Part shown: positions 24,201-39,200 of the stretch, piece by piece | Layout: the number at the start of each line of letters is the position of its first letter | How positions within the stretch are numbered: position 1 is the stretch's first letter | The notes under the pieces: model-generated | Told to the model about the DNA's origin: nothing | What the model saw: only the letters and a program-made list of their open reading frames with translations | The model's database searches: none | Translations under genes and position numbers: made by a program | Source: Blastobasis lacticolella | Lineage: Eukaryota > Arthropoda > Insecta > Lepidoptera > Blastobasidae | Assembly: GCA_905147135.1 (NCBI GenBank) | Contig: LR990065.1 | Span: 1,860,001-1,924,000, forward strand | Length of the DNA stretch: 64,000 nucleotides | Direction of reading: 5' to 3'

Positions 24201-27200
24201 TTGATGTGGTGTTGTGTGGCCGTACATGAAGTGTGATTTTTTTGCTTTGGTCAATTTTGTATGGGGGTGTTATTTTTTATTATAGATTATTTTGGCGGTA
24301 ATTTATATTGCCCATGAGGTTGGCGGTCGCTTCAAGCGTGTTCTTGGTGTAATTGAAGGAATGTGATATTGTTTTTTTTTATTAAATTGCAATACAATTT
24401 CACGTTCCATACAAAAATGTGTTTTTCAATATTTACGGTATAAAATTTAATTATTTTATAAAACATACGTATTATATGTCTGGTAAAGGCATCGTACATT
24501 TATCGGTTTCTATTTTTTACGATAAGTTTTTACTGAAAAAAAAAGAAAGAAAAGAAAAAGATGTGTTTTTTGAAAATGAAACAACATTTTGCACCATTGG
24601 GGGCCCGGTCACCATTTTGAAAAGTAAGCAGCATCTTACGATTTTTTTTATAAATAGTCTATGTATTCTGTCGTGTTGTCTGCATGGCATCGTTTGTGTG
24701 GTCAGATAAAAAATGAAAAAAAAAAAAAAAAAATTTTTTGCTTTTAATTTTCAATTACGACTAAATAAATTCGCACGATATATCTACATATTTTCCTTTT
24801 TCAAAATCTGACCACACAAATGTCTAACGCTTGACTATCTATCCTATATTATCTTTGTGTTGTCCAATATCATTACATAGTATCACCCATCACAGTATAA
24901 AATTTAAGTATGTTTCCTACTTTTTTCGCTTCGCTATGGCTTGAGTTTGTAGTATAGTATAGGCCTAAAGCCTTGCGTGATTGTTAAAGAAGTACTTATC
25001 AGAAATAGCTTGAACATGAAAAGCTAGGGGGCCTTGATAAAGTTGACCATCTTCATCACTAGATGGCGCTAGTGGCTCGTAACGCCTGTTATCAAAATTA
25101 TAATCTTGGCGTTAATGTCCCGGTTGTGCTCTCGCGCACGAGCGCCCGGGGTCCGCCTGACCATGATCCAGGATTTGGCAGATCAGATAATTACAGTACA
25201 GCGACTGTCATCTGACGTCTGTGACCATGGACAGGGGAACCTGACCAGATTGGACCATGGTTACACATTCAGTCGCCTGAATCTGCAGGTTTCATCACGA
25301 TGTTTTCTTGGTCAGTGTTCAAGTAATGTACATAACTCAGAAAGAGGCATTGGTACATGGCCGCAGTGGGATTCGAACCCGGTGCCTCTCGCTCACGAGT
25401 CTCCGCTTACTCGGCCACCGACGCTTCAATGTATATCATATCGTATATTAAAGTTCGCAGTCTTGTAGGTATTTAGATAGAATCGGTATATTTTAGTTCA
25501 CATTCACTTTATCGTCATCGCATAAGTTATTATGTCACAAGCGCATGCAAAAACCACTATGTAACTAGGATGTACAGAAAGAATATCGACCTATCCCAAA
25601 ACCAATATAAGATGAGCTGACATTGCTATGCGTGTCTGAAGAGACGCCAGCTCATCGTACACTGGTTTTTTGAAAGGTGTTAAGTAAGTTTCAATGGAAA
25701 AAGACAAAGCAATTCGGTTTACGGTTTCGCGATTTCAAGGAAGAAAGGTTGAAGGAAGGTTGTCAAAATACTGCTGTGCTATTGGACTGAAACAGCTGCT
25801 GTAAAAGGGCGGATCTATTCGACGACTCAGTAGAGCCCTCTGGCGGTTTAAAAAAGCCACATTGAGGGTTTCATATTATAATTCATATTACAGTATCACA
25901 AACTTATACTATCCCGTGGCCAAAACTAGAACTTAGTGACGCCATTATCAATGAGCCGTTTTCAAAGCTAGCTTCCTTACAGTTCGTACAGATGGCGCGC
26001 TCAAACGACCAAAACATTATTATAATCTCTTGAGTATAGAGTTCTATTGTTGTTATTGCCTCAGAACACATGAAACGGCATTACAAAGTTGGTAACCAAG
26101 TAACGTTTATTATACAAATTTTATTAAATTGCAACCGGTTTCGATGATTAAGTGGAACTAGTGTACATAAAGTTATTTAATTCATAATAATAGAAAGTGT
26201 TAAAAGTATTATATTAGACGAGATTTCACGCGACGTACCTTTTCGATTTGTTTTCCCGACGTTTCAGTTTCGGACCCACCGTGGTGTCACGAGTAGACCG
26301 TCACGAGAAAACAAATCGTAAAGGTACGTCGCGTGTAAGTCCCGTCTAATATAATAATACAGTTATTATTTGCTAAAGTGCTACCTTAAATATCTAAAGT
26401 TGAGCCCCGGAAACACTAACATACAATACCCGTTGAATTATCAAATCTAAAGTTAATTGCATCGAAATAAAGATAAATTACAACACAACACAGCCAAGAG
26501 ATTATAATAATAATACAGTCGTTAGGGCGCGCCATCTATGGGAACTGTTAGGAAGCTACTCTTGAAAACGGCTCATTGGCGTGTCGATGCCAACAATAGT
26601 GACGCTGCGGATAAGTTTGAGATGAATTAATATGAATCGTAATGTGAAACACTAATTGAATGTCAGGGCGCCGTAGGTTATCGTAAGGTATGAGATCGAA
26701 TTAAAGATAAAAAATGTAAACAAGTGGGTTGCTACTATAAAAAAAAATAACATAAAAATTGATTATTTAAAATCATTGAAATATTGATTAAAATTATTAC
26801 ATTCAAAATGAAATAAAATCATATGAATATTTTAAAATATTTAACTGAATAAATAGAGAACTACGTTTTTTCTTGTTACATATTTGTGCTGTTTCAATAA
26901 AATATGGGTAGTTTTCATTTATGCCATTATGGTAAGAAATTCTAAACCTTTGGTTCGTTCTTACAGTACATTATTGCAAAGGCTTGGAAAGTAAGGGATT
27001 GACCGACGCCGAGACATATTTAATTAATTTCTCAAATAATAATACATAAAATAATATAAGATTCAAAATGGAGGCCACTTCTTTCTAATATTGGACTATT
27101 CTAACTAGTGTTTTTGTACTAATAGTTTCCGAGTTACTTATTACGTTTTTAATCAATTGAATAAATGGGGGTAAATCGAATTGTTTCGTTTTCGAATGTA

Positions 27201-30200
27201 TACCAGCCATTGTTAAGCACACTGAAAAGTGTGCATGATGCATAATCATTTGGTTATGCAAACCAAAGGTTTTATACCCCTGGATAGTCTCTTTGACATT
27301 GACAGTTGTGTGTTTACATTTTTTATCTTTAATTTCATCTCCAACACGTCATCGAATACAGGAAAAAGTCCACTTTGAAGCGATATAAGACGTTTAGGAG
27401 ACCCCACAAAACGTTGGTCTGCCCATACACAACCTGGCACAAAAAAGTGTTTTGTTTTAGTTTCCCAACCTTCGACATTTCGCAGCGATAGTACTCACAT
27501 TATAATCCGCGTCATGAAAGAAGAAACTTGTCAAATGGCAGTGGAGGGGATTTCGCGAAGGAAATCGCCTACTAAGCAAGTCGAACCACGTGACCCGCCA
27601 ACGTCTCTTCTTACACGACACTAGTTGTACCTCTTGTGTGGGTTGTAGAAGTAAAAAAAGACCGGTCTGTCTCATATTCTCTTGGCAGTTTCGCAGCCAC
27701 ATTATACACACCAAAAAGGAATGTTACTTTAATGTGGCTGAAAAACGAAACTCGGACCTCCTAAACCTCTGCTATCGCTACCAAATGGAATTTTAAATAC
27801 TTAATAACGTAGGATGACTTGCGTCACTCTCACAGTCTATAATGTTACCTTTTGGACCCCCTGGAATCGCGAAAACCTCTACCGAGAGCAACAACAATAA
27901 TACTGAAGGCGGCGTTAAAAGGAACTAATCTGTCACCGATATTAAAACTACTGTAGGAAACAACTAGCGCTCCGCTCAAGGTCTTATCGTTGTAGCGCTC
28001 AATGGGGAGGCAAACAGAACTGAAACTAACATACGTTCCTTTTTGGCTGGAGCCGACCAACCATCAGTTGCAGTTGATTCTGATCCTTACGCAGCATAGA
28101 ATAAAGTCGCTTTTGGGCGCGGGTACATGGTCCGTCCGACCATTTACCGACAAAGGTCGGCTCGCCCCCGCATCCGCAATCCAAAAGAGACTTTATTTTG
28201 TACTGCGTAAGGAATAGTATCGACTGCGACTGACGGTTGGTCGGTGTCCAGCCAAATCGGAGCGTCTGTTAATTGGATAATGAGCTGTTTTCAAGACTAG
28301 CTTCATACAAATTCCTAAAGATGGCGTGCTCTAATGATAAAAAAATTTACTCTTGACTGTATGGGATTAATATTTATTTCGATGCAATTTGTTTTAGATC
28401 TATGTAATTAATTCAACAGTTTTTTAATGTTAGTGCTCCTTGGGGCTTTTTAGATTAGTATGGTAGCACTTCAGCAAATAATAATTTGCATTTTAATGCT
28501 GTTTATATTATTTTATTCAATGTTCTGAGGCGCTGGTCCTTATAGGCAAAGGTCGTGCAACCATGGTCGTAGGATAGACGTCGCCCGAGCTAGGTGACGT
28601 CGGAACCGCTCGTCGTACGACCATGGACGCACGAGCGTTGCCAATTAGGACAACGCTTTAGGTAATGAATAATAACAATCACTCATAGTTTTCTATACGA
28701 CAAAATCATTAGCCCCAGCAGTAACAGTCAAAACATTATATCAAGGCATGAAACGTTAGAGCGCGACATCGGTGGGAATTTTTTGGAAGCTAGTCTCGAA
28801 AACGGCTTTAACGTGTCAAAATGACAAGACTTAAACCAATCAACAGATTTCGGGTACAAGTCGCTTGTGGCGCCCTTTCCTTATGTGCCTCCCCATTGTT
28901 TTGTCGTTTCTTTTTTATCGAAACACCACAATTACTTCATTATGTTTCATTATTACCTAGCACTAGCACTCATCGAATGAAAACTAACATTCTTTTCCAA
29001 ATACCGCCGAAAATAATCACTTTCCTTACCGCTAATTCCACATTCTTTCCAGACGTAGGTACACAATGTAGTTTCATTTTCAAAAAAAAAATTTTTTTTT
29101 TGTCTTTTTTTTTTTTTTCTTAGACCAGCCAGTGTTGTGTGTCGTACAGTCAATAACCGTTGTAACGATGTTGTTCAGCTATAACGAAAGTGATTAATAT
29201 TCGGTCGTGGTAATTGTTACTAAATCGGGGCTGTGGCAGACGGTAACGGTGATGGACGGATTGTTTTCTATTTCATATATATAATTATGTATATGTAAGA
29301 GAAAACATGACAATATACAATATTTATAGAAAGCTAGATATTTTGATACTAATTATTGTTTCGTACTCGAAAACACTACTAGATGGCACTACTCTCTGTA
29401 TTGTGGATTCAACTACTGCGGTATAGTTAGCTAGTTATTGCGCTTATTACATTTGACTAAATTCAATCGTCTAAATTCAGAAAGAAAAAGCGTGAGAGCG
29501 AATCAAAGTGGAATGTATTGCTCATAGAATAAGGTCCATTTTTGTATCACTTATGTTATGTTACGTGTTGTTGTGCTTTTCAAAAGGCATGATACAAAAA
29601 TGGACATTATTTTATGAGCAATACATTCCACTTTGATTTGCTCTCACGGTTTTTGCTTCTGAATTTAGATAAATGTAATAAGCTCTTAATTCAGTAAAAT
29701 TATATCAGCACAATGCGTCCAAAAGCGGTGCGAACTTACGGTTGGCGTGTGGCAAAAAGTTGCAACAAAATGCGCGACAGAGGGCGCCACCATTGAATGG
29801 TCATCCTGGCGTTAATGTCCCAGCTGTGCTCTCGCGTGCGAGGGCCCGAGGTCCGCCTTGACCATACCTATGTGGTAGATCAGCACGACTAGCACAATTG
29901 TCCTCTCGCGCACGCCAAGCGTGAAAGGCTCGACCTAGATACTACTATCTCTTTCAACTTAGTATTGAGAGAAGGAATCAAAGGCTCTGAGCAGCGTGTG
30001 CTATGTCGCGGACACACTTGTGCCAGCCGTGCAGGTTATTACAGTGAAGCGACTGCCGTCTGACCTCCGTGACCATGTTCACAAGGAAACCTGACCAGAT
30101 TGGATCATGGTTACACATCCAGTCGCCTGAATGTGCAGGTTTCATCACGATGTTTTCTGGTTACCTGGTTTATGCCTTTACAGTTTTTACCTTTCGTTTA

Positions 30201-33200
30201 CCGGAGACGTGAATTCGAGGTCCTTGCGAGCAAGCGACGTTCGACCCTACTGCCAACACGGTAGAGGCGACATTTGCTTAGGCTTCTTTGAATAACAAAA
30301 ACCGAGAGATATTAAAGTAAATGTGACTGTATATACTTTGCGATATCAGTCCTTTATAAGGATAATTAATCCAAAAATAAGAGTGTAGTTCTGAATCTCG
30401 GAAGTTCTGAATGGCGATAAACGAAACTTCGACAAATTATGTATTGAGAATTTAGAAGTTCCATACATAATTTTTCCGAAGTTCCGTACATTGCGATGAT
30501 GAACATTCTCAATATTAGTACATCGCGAATTGAACTTCGAGATTCATAATAACACTCTTAAATTATACATGTCTTGAGTAGGTAACGCCATCTATTACTG
30601 AGTGAGAGTACTGTTGTGTTCTACTAATGTTTTTAAATCGCTATGGTACTGTCTGCCGCATTTGCCTTGGATAGCTGATTCTTAAGTTATGTAGAGCTCG
30701 TCTAGTCTAAGATGACGCGCCCCACTACTTAGTTAGTTGATTTCGATGTGTGAGTGCAAATATTAATAACGACACTTCATCTGTGTGGGAGCCAATGAAC
30801 GGCGCGTGCTCCGACGTTTGAATCTTACCGGCAACTGAATGACCAATTACAACGGCATTTGTATATGTATTGCGTCCATATTTTAAACTAGCTTGTGTGC
30901 GTTAATGCGATAGTGGGGCGCGTCATTTTAAATTAGACGAGCTCTACCTACAGAGGGAAAGGACCCTGCTAGCATACATAACAGTGGGGGTCAGTTCTCT
31001 CAGCAGCTGACTGTACGTTTCAATACAAGAAGACAAAACAATTGTGCGCGATAAAGATAATACTGAATGTGGCGTAAAAAGGAACTAACATCCGCCACTC
31101 GTGAAACTTTACTGAGGAACAGACAACTTGCGCCTCCTCACGGCCATTATTTTTGTTGTCATGCACAATTGTTTGTCTTTTTCTGTTGAAACACGTTCTA
31201 TAGTTCGTGCCAAATGGATTGGCAATAGTGTGCATTGATCTCTCTTGGTCAAGTAATGGCATTATTTCATGAAATATGCATGAGAACTGTTCTAAACTGT
31301 TCTATTTCATTCAATTGTAACGAATAAAACTGCTCACTTGCGAATTAGTTCTGATCGAGAGATCAATGACCGCTATTCCCAATCTATGTATTTGTTGGTT
31401 ACTATAGCTAGATTGTTCCGAGGAATCTTTGTCTGGATGGAAGCCAGTCACGGCTCCCACTTTCTTCAGGTGGAATATGTGATGATTGTAAAACGCAATT
31501 TTACGTGTATGTACACACCTGTCATTTCATAGATCTCTGACAGATCCAAATTGGCATTCCGAGACTTCAAGGCCAACAGATGGCACAACTGATGCGTAAG
31601 GTCTGTTGCCAAAATAGTGTCGTGCTATTGGACAGAAACGGCTGCAGAAAAATTACAATCTGTTCCAGCCAATGACAGGGCTATTTTGACAGCAGACCTC
31701 TCGTCGGAGTAGAGCCATCTCGTGGAACCACGGAAACCCTCATTTGTAGAATTAAACATTTACCCAAATGTAAAAATTTAAGTTTCATATCCGCCAATAA
31801 CAATTTTACATCGCCCCCATATCGTACCAGACAAGGATTCCGCGGACAGCGTCGCTATCACGCCCAAACTCTCAACTTGTCGACATAATCGCGCATCCCT
31901 TCCCAATTCCAGGACGACATTCTATTCGAGGAGGAGGAGCCCATAGAGACCTACAACATGTCCGACATATCCTACGATACTGGAGAGAAGAAGGCCCAGG
32001 ACGACAAAAAAGAATTGAACCAGAAGGAGTCGCATCCGATTCCGATAACGAATGGGGATAACACAGAACCAAGAACATTTACGAGTGAGAATCGAGATGT
32101 CTTACGATCCTTGACCAGCGAGAGAATCGACATATCTCGCAATCCAAGCGACAAACCCATACCAAGCAATCCAGCCGACAGAGACGCCAAGCTGAAGAAA
32201 GAATTCTCCGACCGAAATCTCCCTAAAGCGAACAGCCAACACTGCATGCCGTCACTTTCCTCCCAGAATCAGCTGCGGCAGAATCTGTCTAGGCGGAAGC
32301 TGTCAAACACTAGGCCAATAGCGAAGCCATACAGTTCGACTTCCATAACTAAGTTAGGATCGCAGGAGTTCGGGAGACGACTCAGCGTCGTACCACCAAA
32401 GAGGAACTATTCCACATCCAGTTTCAACTACGTTTCGACGCCATTCCACGGCTCGACGTTGTCCGCTTTCGATCAACCCAACGTGTTCGCTTCCCAGTTT
32501 TCGCTAAAATCCGTGACGGATAGCGTGGCAGATGTAGCCTATTGCTGCTTCTGCTGTAAGGTCAAAAAGAAGGAGAAGTCTGCCAACAAATTTTTCGACA
32601 TCTCCCTTCTGACTGACCCCACCTATCTCATCATATTGTTGTCGAGCAGTACCGTCGCGATATCCTGCACGAATTTCATAATCCTGCTGCCTTCCTACGC
32701 GAAGAACATCGGCTTCGATAAAGACCAGGGCGCTTACTTGTTATCCACAGTGTCGGCTTTGGACCTAGTCGGCAGAATAGGCGGTTCAGCCCTCTGCGAC
32801 TTGAATTTTATGCCGAAAAGCTTCTATTTCGTTGGCGGACTATTCTTCTCCGGTCTCACTCTAGCTATAATCCCGTTCCTATCGACATATACGTCCATAA
32901 GCATCGTCTGTGCGTGCTTCGGTCTAGCTTCGGGCGTGAACAACAGTGTCACGACGCTGGTAATGGCGGAGTTGTTGGGCGTAGAGAGGTTGATGTCGAC
33001 GTACGGGATTTCTCTGTTCGTGAACGGTCTCCTGCAGTTGATTGGGCCGCCGATTTGCGGAGTCTGGTTCGAGAGAGCGCAGAACTACTTCGCGATGTTC
33101 ATCACATTTGGTTTCATTTTTATAGGCGGTTCGGCCCTGTGGCTGCTTATGCCTTTTATTAATAGGCATAAGAAAAAAGTGGCCGCCAGACAGGCGGAGG

Positions 33201-36200
33201 ACGCAGTGAAGGTATAGTAGACGGTGTTATGTATACTCTTTCAATTTACATTTGTTATGAAATTATTATAATTACTTGACATTTTAATTTTTGAAACATA
33301 TGTGAGACGCCCAATAACGCAATCGTAGCACAAAACGACACTATTCCGTTATTGTTACATATGTATTTTCTTTACAAATAGCTTATATTTTCTTAACGTT
33401 TTAGACTTGACTAGTTTGGAGTTTTTTACATTTAGTTACCAATTATTTAGGCGATTGTTTAAGTGAGAATTTATTAATATGGACAGTATAATAGGTCTGT
33501 GGTATAATTGAGGTCTTGCGCGATTCAAAAAATAGATGGCGCCACTGGGAAGTAAGGTCTGTTGTCAAAATACTGCCGTACCATTGGACAGAAACAACTG
33601 CTGTAAAACGACGGATCGATTCCAGCCAATGACAAGCATTTATTTGACATCACCAGTAGCGCCATCTCTCTATCGGAATACTACAGTCCTCATCGAATTT
33701 AATCAAAATTGTTTTAACAAAAACAAAATTTTTTAGCAATTGGACCAAATAAAATTGTAATCAGATTTGATAATCTTAAGTTAATTTTACGGGATGGTAA
33801 AGAAAGTGTAAACAAAGATGCACTGATATAGTCTAGGCCTCTCTAGATTTGAAAAAATGGCCGCCGAATGACCATAGACCATAGTCTACAGGTACCGTCC
33901 TTGGCCGGCTCCGTATCCGCTCCCGTTAGGTTGCAGATATCTTGAACGACGGTGGCCGCTTTCGAGGTGGACCGACCCTCCGTGTGCCTACCTAGGCAAT
34001 AACGAGACCTGGACCACAATTTTAAAAAATGGTCCCTAAAGTGCTAGATAGAGGAAAAGTCTTTGTGTGAAAAGAAGTTTGGTATAGTCGAATATTTAGA
34101 CAAGCGTGCGATTTAAAAAAAATACCAAACGTCTTTTGTAATGGGATTCGACTCAGTTTTATGTAATCATCTTTTTTCTCACAATGTTTCGTATCTTGAC
34201 ACTCTCTCATTCTTTTTTCCTCAATACCCTGCTCTGCGCGCTTCCTTGACTTTCTTTTGAAAACTCTACCTTTTTCGTTACTTATTTCTTTTATCTCTTG
34301 TCGGGTTTTTCTTTTTACTTTTCCACAGTTATTTTCTTTTTATTCTGCGCAGTGATAAAACAAGCAGACAGCCCACCAGTTTGTTTTACATCATTTCAAA
34401 TAGGTATCGAAATTTTAGATACATAGAGAGAATATTATGTACAAAGGTCTATATAGGGCTTAGATATCAGTTCATACGAATGTATAGCATTTACAATGAG
34501 GCTTCCAATGGTATTTTTTATTTATTTAAAGACAAATATATTTTCTCTGAATTAGGTAAATGTAATATAAATATTTGATTCATCACAACGTTTCAATAAT
34601 GGTTGTAATGCAATAGTTTAATAAATAATCAATGCACGTACTATAGATAATAATAGTAATTATTTGGTGTTGCAAAGTTGTTGAGACATTTGTTAAAAAA
34701 TAGACCTAATTATACATTATGACAATCCTTATTTACCTGTTTCTAGTTAAGCGACACAAATCAGATTAAGGGACCGACAACTTCCTTAATCCGGTAACCT
34801 AAATCATCAGAGGGCAGATCGAAATGGAATATATTGCTCACAGAATGAGGTCCATTTTTGTATCGTAAAAAATTCTACAGTCATTCTTGTGGTATCATAA
34901 GCTAATGGAAAAGTCGATAAACAAAAATTGTGACTGATCCTCACTGCCAATTCATTTTGTCACGAATTCATATTGGTCTAAGAACCGGCCATACAATATC
35001 GTCCCTCATATATTATTTTAAAAAATCGAGCATTACACGAAATATACTCTCATCCTGGTTCTTCTATAAGGTTGTTATGGAGACAATCTACACTCATCTG
35101 TTATTTAATCAGGTTATATGTCAAATGAAAGGTATTTTGGTATTTCTTTCCCCAACAATATATGGTTGCCTACGCAAATCTTAGTCCGAACGGAAATATT
35201 GGTAAACACTCATAAAATAATTTTCATTCATTTACTTTATGAATTTTCACCGATATTTCCGTTAATTTTCGATTAAATAACAGATGAGGGTAGATTGTTC
35301 CCATGGCAACCCCATAGTAGGACCAGGATGAGATTAGTAACCCATATATTTTTTCCTTAATTATGTAATATTCTTTCGTGTAATGCGCGGTTTCTTTTTA
35401 ATAACAAATGAGTGAAGATATTTGTATGGTCGGATCTCTTACTATATAGCAAATATTGAGCGAATGAAGTCGACAGATTGTATACGATATTGACGGTTTA
35501 TTTAGTAGTCTGTTTACCACCGTTCCAAGTATTTATACGAATTTTTATGTCTTGCCAGTGCTGAAAACTGTATTAACTTTTACGATTTTATGTTCTACAA
35601 TTTTACATTATTGTTTTATAATGGACGTTATTGTGTCAACTTTTGTAGGTGTACCTATTACTTATTCAAGTATTTTTAATACATTCTTATTATTATGAAG
35701 TCATTCCCTATTCATTCCTCGTTTATGTGTAAAATAATATTATTTCTAGACATTTTTATGGATACATCACAGTTTTTTTTGTATGTACAATTTTTTTTAC
35801 AGTATGTAGTTAATTCACTGATACGTATTTTCTATTTTACCTAATTTTTTTTTATTAAATATAGGATTTTTAGCCTTGTACTTTTTGTATTTACTTTTAA
35901 ATAAAATCTTAATGTCTACTGTTATATTTTGATTTTACTTCATTAACCTTAATGTTGGTTATATACCCCAGGATGGGGTGTTACTGGCTGTACATTGGCG
36001 ATCGACTCGGCTTCATCGGCCACTTCAGGGGCCAGCCCCCCCCTGGAATATAGCCCTACATACGCTAATGGTTATATAGTACGAGATATTAGGTTTACCA
36101 TGACCTCCTTACACTTTAGAGACAAAGCAAACCGCTTGTAACAGATGCCCGGTTGCCACATGGTTTCCCCGAGCTGGGGTGGAGGGGTCCAGCACGCTTC

Positions 36201-39200
36201 ACTCTCGATACCCCACATGACATACCTTGTAACTTTCATTTTTTTTATTTTAACAAAATGGCGGCTGGTAGTCGCCATATTAAATTTGATTAATATCATG
36301 TCTTAAGCTTCAAATCTGCTTACATACCTACCTTCGTATTTAGTATTTATTATTACATTTATTTATATATATATACTAGCGGACCCGACAGACGTTGTCC
36401 TGTCTACACGTCTTTAATTTGAAAATTTCAAACTTTTTTTACAAAATTGTGAATCTAAACCATTCCCAGATCCCCTTGAACACACACAAAAAATTTCATC
36501 AAAATCGGTCCAGTCGTTTGAGAGAAGTTCAGTGACAGGTAGTACAACGCCCGTGCCGTACCTAAAAAATGGGCCCACAGAATACCAGTGAGCCGCTTCT
36601 TGCGCCTCACAGCGCATGCTGAGTGGGTACCATTTACGCTGGCCGCCGCGGTACGGATAGTGGCATGGGAGGCATTGTTTTAGATGTTTAATTATTTATG
36701 TTACCTTTGTCTGTAACAAATGTCATCTTTCTTCTTTCTATCTGCATATATTTAGAAATTATAAATTTGGTATGTTTTTCTTATAATTCGAGGACGAGTG
36801 TAAATTTGTGCGTGAGTGCTCCCCCTCCCCTGCACATCTGGGGGGAACCACGTGGCAAACGAGCTCGGCTCACATCAGCTCAGACCACCCCCAGGAACAC
36901 CTGTTCCAAGCGGTTTGCTTTGTCTCAAAAATGCTAGGTCGCCTAGAATACAGGACCTAAGATCTCCTACTAATTATAGTTGAAGATGAAAAGAAGGTAG
37001 CGTGTTTGCGATACCGGTAACGGAAGTTAAACAATGCGCGCCGATGTCGGTAACTGGATGGGTGACCGTTTCGTACTTTAAGGCAAAAGAACTCGCCACT
37101 CGCTAACCCCAAGGTTATTACCTCATCATAATACAAAACTTTTAAAAAAGGTAGGGAATAGCGGGGTACCCCGTTCGAATTGGAGTCGACTTAAAGTAGA
37201 GCTCGTCTAGTCTGAAATGACGCGCCCCACTACTTAGTTAGTTGATTTCGATGTGTGAGTGCAAATATTGATAACGACACTTCATCTGTGTGGGAGCCAA
37301 TGAACGACGCGTGCTCCTGCGTTTGAATCTCACCGGCAACTGAATGACCAATTACAACGGCATTTGTATATGTATTGCGTCCATATTTTAAACTTGCTTG
37401 TGTGCGTTAATGCGATAGTGGGGCGCGTCATTTTAGATTAGACGAGCTCTACTTCCATATTACAGAATACCAGAGCCAAACTAGATATACTATTTTAAAT
37501 AGTATTGTGTTCCTGCCGGTGAGTGCTCTATGAGAATTTGGCAGTGGAGGGGCCTTTGCCTTTTTGCTGCCAGAGCAACGTGTTATTTATTTATTTTCGG
37601 AAGACTTCAGCTATTACATTACAATGGACATCTTATGTAGTTAACAGGTAGCCAACTACAAGTCTCCATCTGTAGGTCTATAGGCAGCGGTGACCACGAA
37701 CCATCAGGTGGCCCGCTTACCAGTTTACTTACCGTATGACATAAAAGTAAAGCTCCCGAGTGGCGGCCACGTACCGGAAGACGCAGGTCTCCCACAAGGT
37801 GGATCGACGATCTGGCAAAGATCGTAGGGACGAGCTGGATGCGGAAGGCACAGGACCGGTCTTTGTGGAAATCTCTGGGGGAGGCCTATGCCCAGTAGTG
37901 GGCGTCTTTCGGCTGATATGATGATGATCATGATGACATGAAAATACCGTTGCCGAAGCGAGGTTGATAAAAGTCGACGTTGGGAAAGTTGAGACTGGTT
38001 CATTGGTCTTGGAAACCGATTTGCACTATTTATTTATTTGTTAATATATACATTAACACAGTCTAAGGATCATCATCTTGGCGTAAATATCCGCTGTCGC
38101 AAACGACGGCCCGCCATGACTATGATCCAGGATTTGGCAGGTCAAGTAATTACAGTGGAGCGACTGCCATCTGCTCCGTGACCCTGGTAACAGGGAAACC
38201 TGACCATATTCGTTCATGGAGCTCCATCCCGCCCGTGCCCACATCGCATTGCAAGAATGTACTGAGTTAGTGCTAAGCCTGTAGTTAGTGTATTTCTCTT
38301 CACCCCAATATCCAGAGGCAATTCAAACACAACTTAAAATTTGCTCTCCAATCATGGTTTGGCATACAACAACAATAGCCCCATACAGACAAAATAGCGC
38401 GCCATCTATGGGAATTAGTAGGAAGCTAGTCCTTGAAAACGGCTCTTTAGTACAAAAAGTGTGATTTTCATTTGCTGTAGCAATTTCTGCCTTACGGTGA
38501 AGCAAATTAAGTTGCATTTCAATAGTCTCAAAAGTGCTTAGTTTCCCGAACAGCTAAATCAGCTTACAATTACTACTATAGCGCTTATTACATTTGGCAA
38601 AATTCAAAAGTAAAAGGCGTGAGAGAAAATCAAAGTGTAATGGTGTAAGGTCCATTTTTCTATCACTTACATTATGTTTCGCGTCGCTCCGCTATTCAAG
38701 GCGTGATACAAAACGGACCTTATTTTATGCTTCTGTATTTAGACGACTGAATTTAGCAATATGTAATAAGCGCATTAGCACTTTCCTCCTCCCCAATCGG
38801 TCCCCCAATGCCGAGGATCGTGACCCTGCAGACGTAGGTAGGACGTTGTCCTAGCTGTGTCCTCCATGAGTCGCGACCGGCAACCTGAAGGACCGCCGTC
38901 ACCGGCATTTGTAGAAACTCCGACACCTGATTGAGCCATTGCTTGAGGCTTCGGCCTCTTACGGCAGACAAACAGGCAAGCGGGCCACCTGGTGGAAAGT
39001 TTTAATCGCCGCCTATGGACATCAGCAACACCAGGGGAGTCACCAATGCGTTGCTCGTCTCTGAAGAGACCTCTAATATACCTCTTAAACGATCCCATGT
39101 CATAGTCCAAAGGAAACACTGTGGCTGGGAGCACATTCCGCATCCGAATCGTACGAGCGAGAAACGTTCTTTCGAACTTTACTTTACTTAATTTATTTTA

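Larger units (their letters stand above)
25845..26660. mobile_element. Large inverted-repeat element with nested inserts
   Basis: Left AATGAGCCGTTTTCAAAGCT...CATTATTATAATCTCTTGAG and right CCAAGAGATTATAATAATAA...TTGAAAACGGCTCATTG are inverted arms of about 200 bases. The middle holds the Penelope fragment (26105) and a palindromic MITE (26205-26360). Arm fragments recur at 28265-28360, 28740-28810 and 38395-38450. Confidence 0.6.

Noticed and set aside
28821..29123. 100-residue frame MTRLKPINRF...
   Set aside because: It ends in poly(F) and poly(K)-type codons from T/A runs of an old retroposon and has no recognisable family resemblance.
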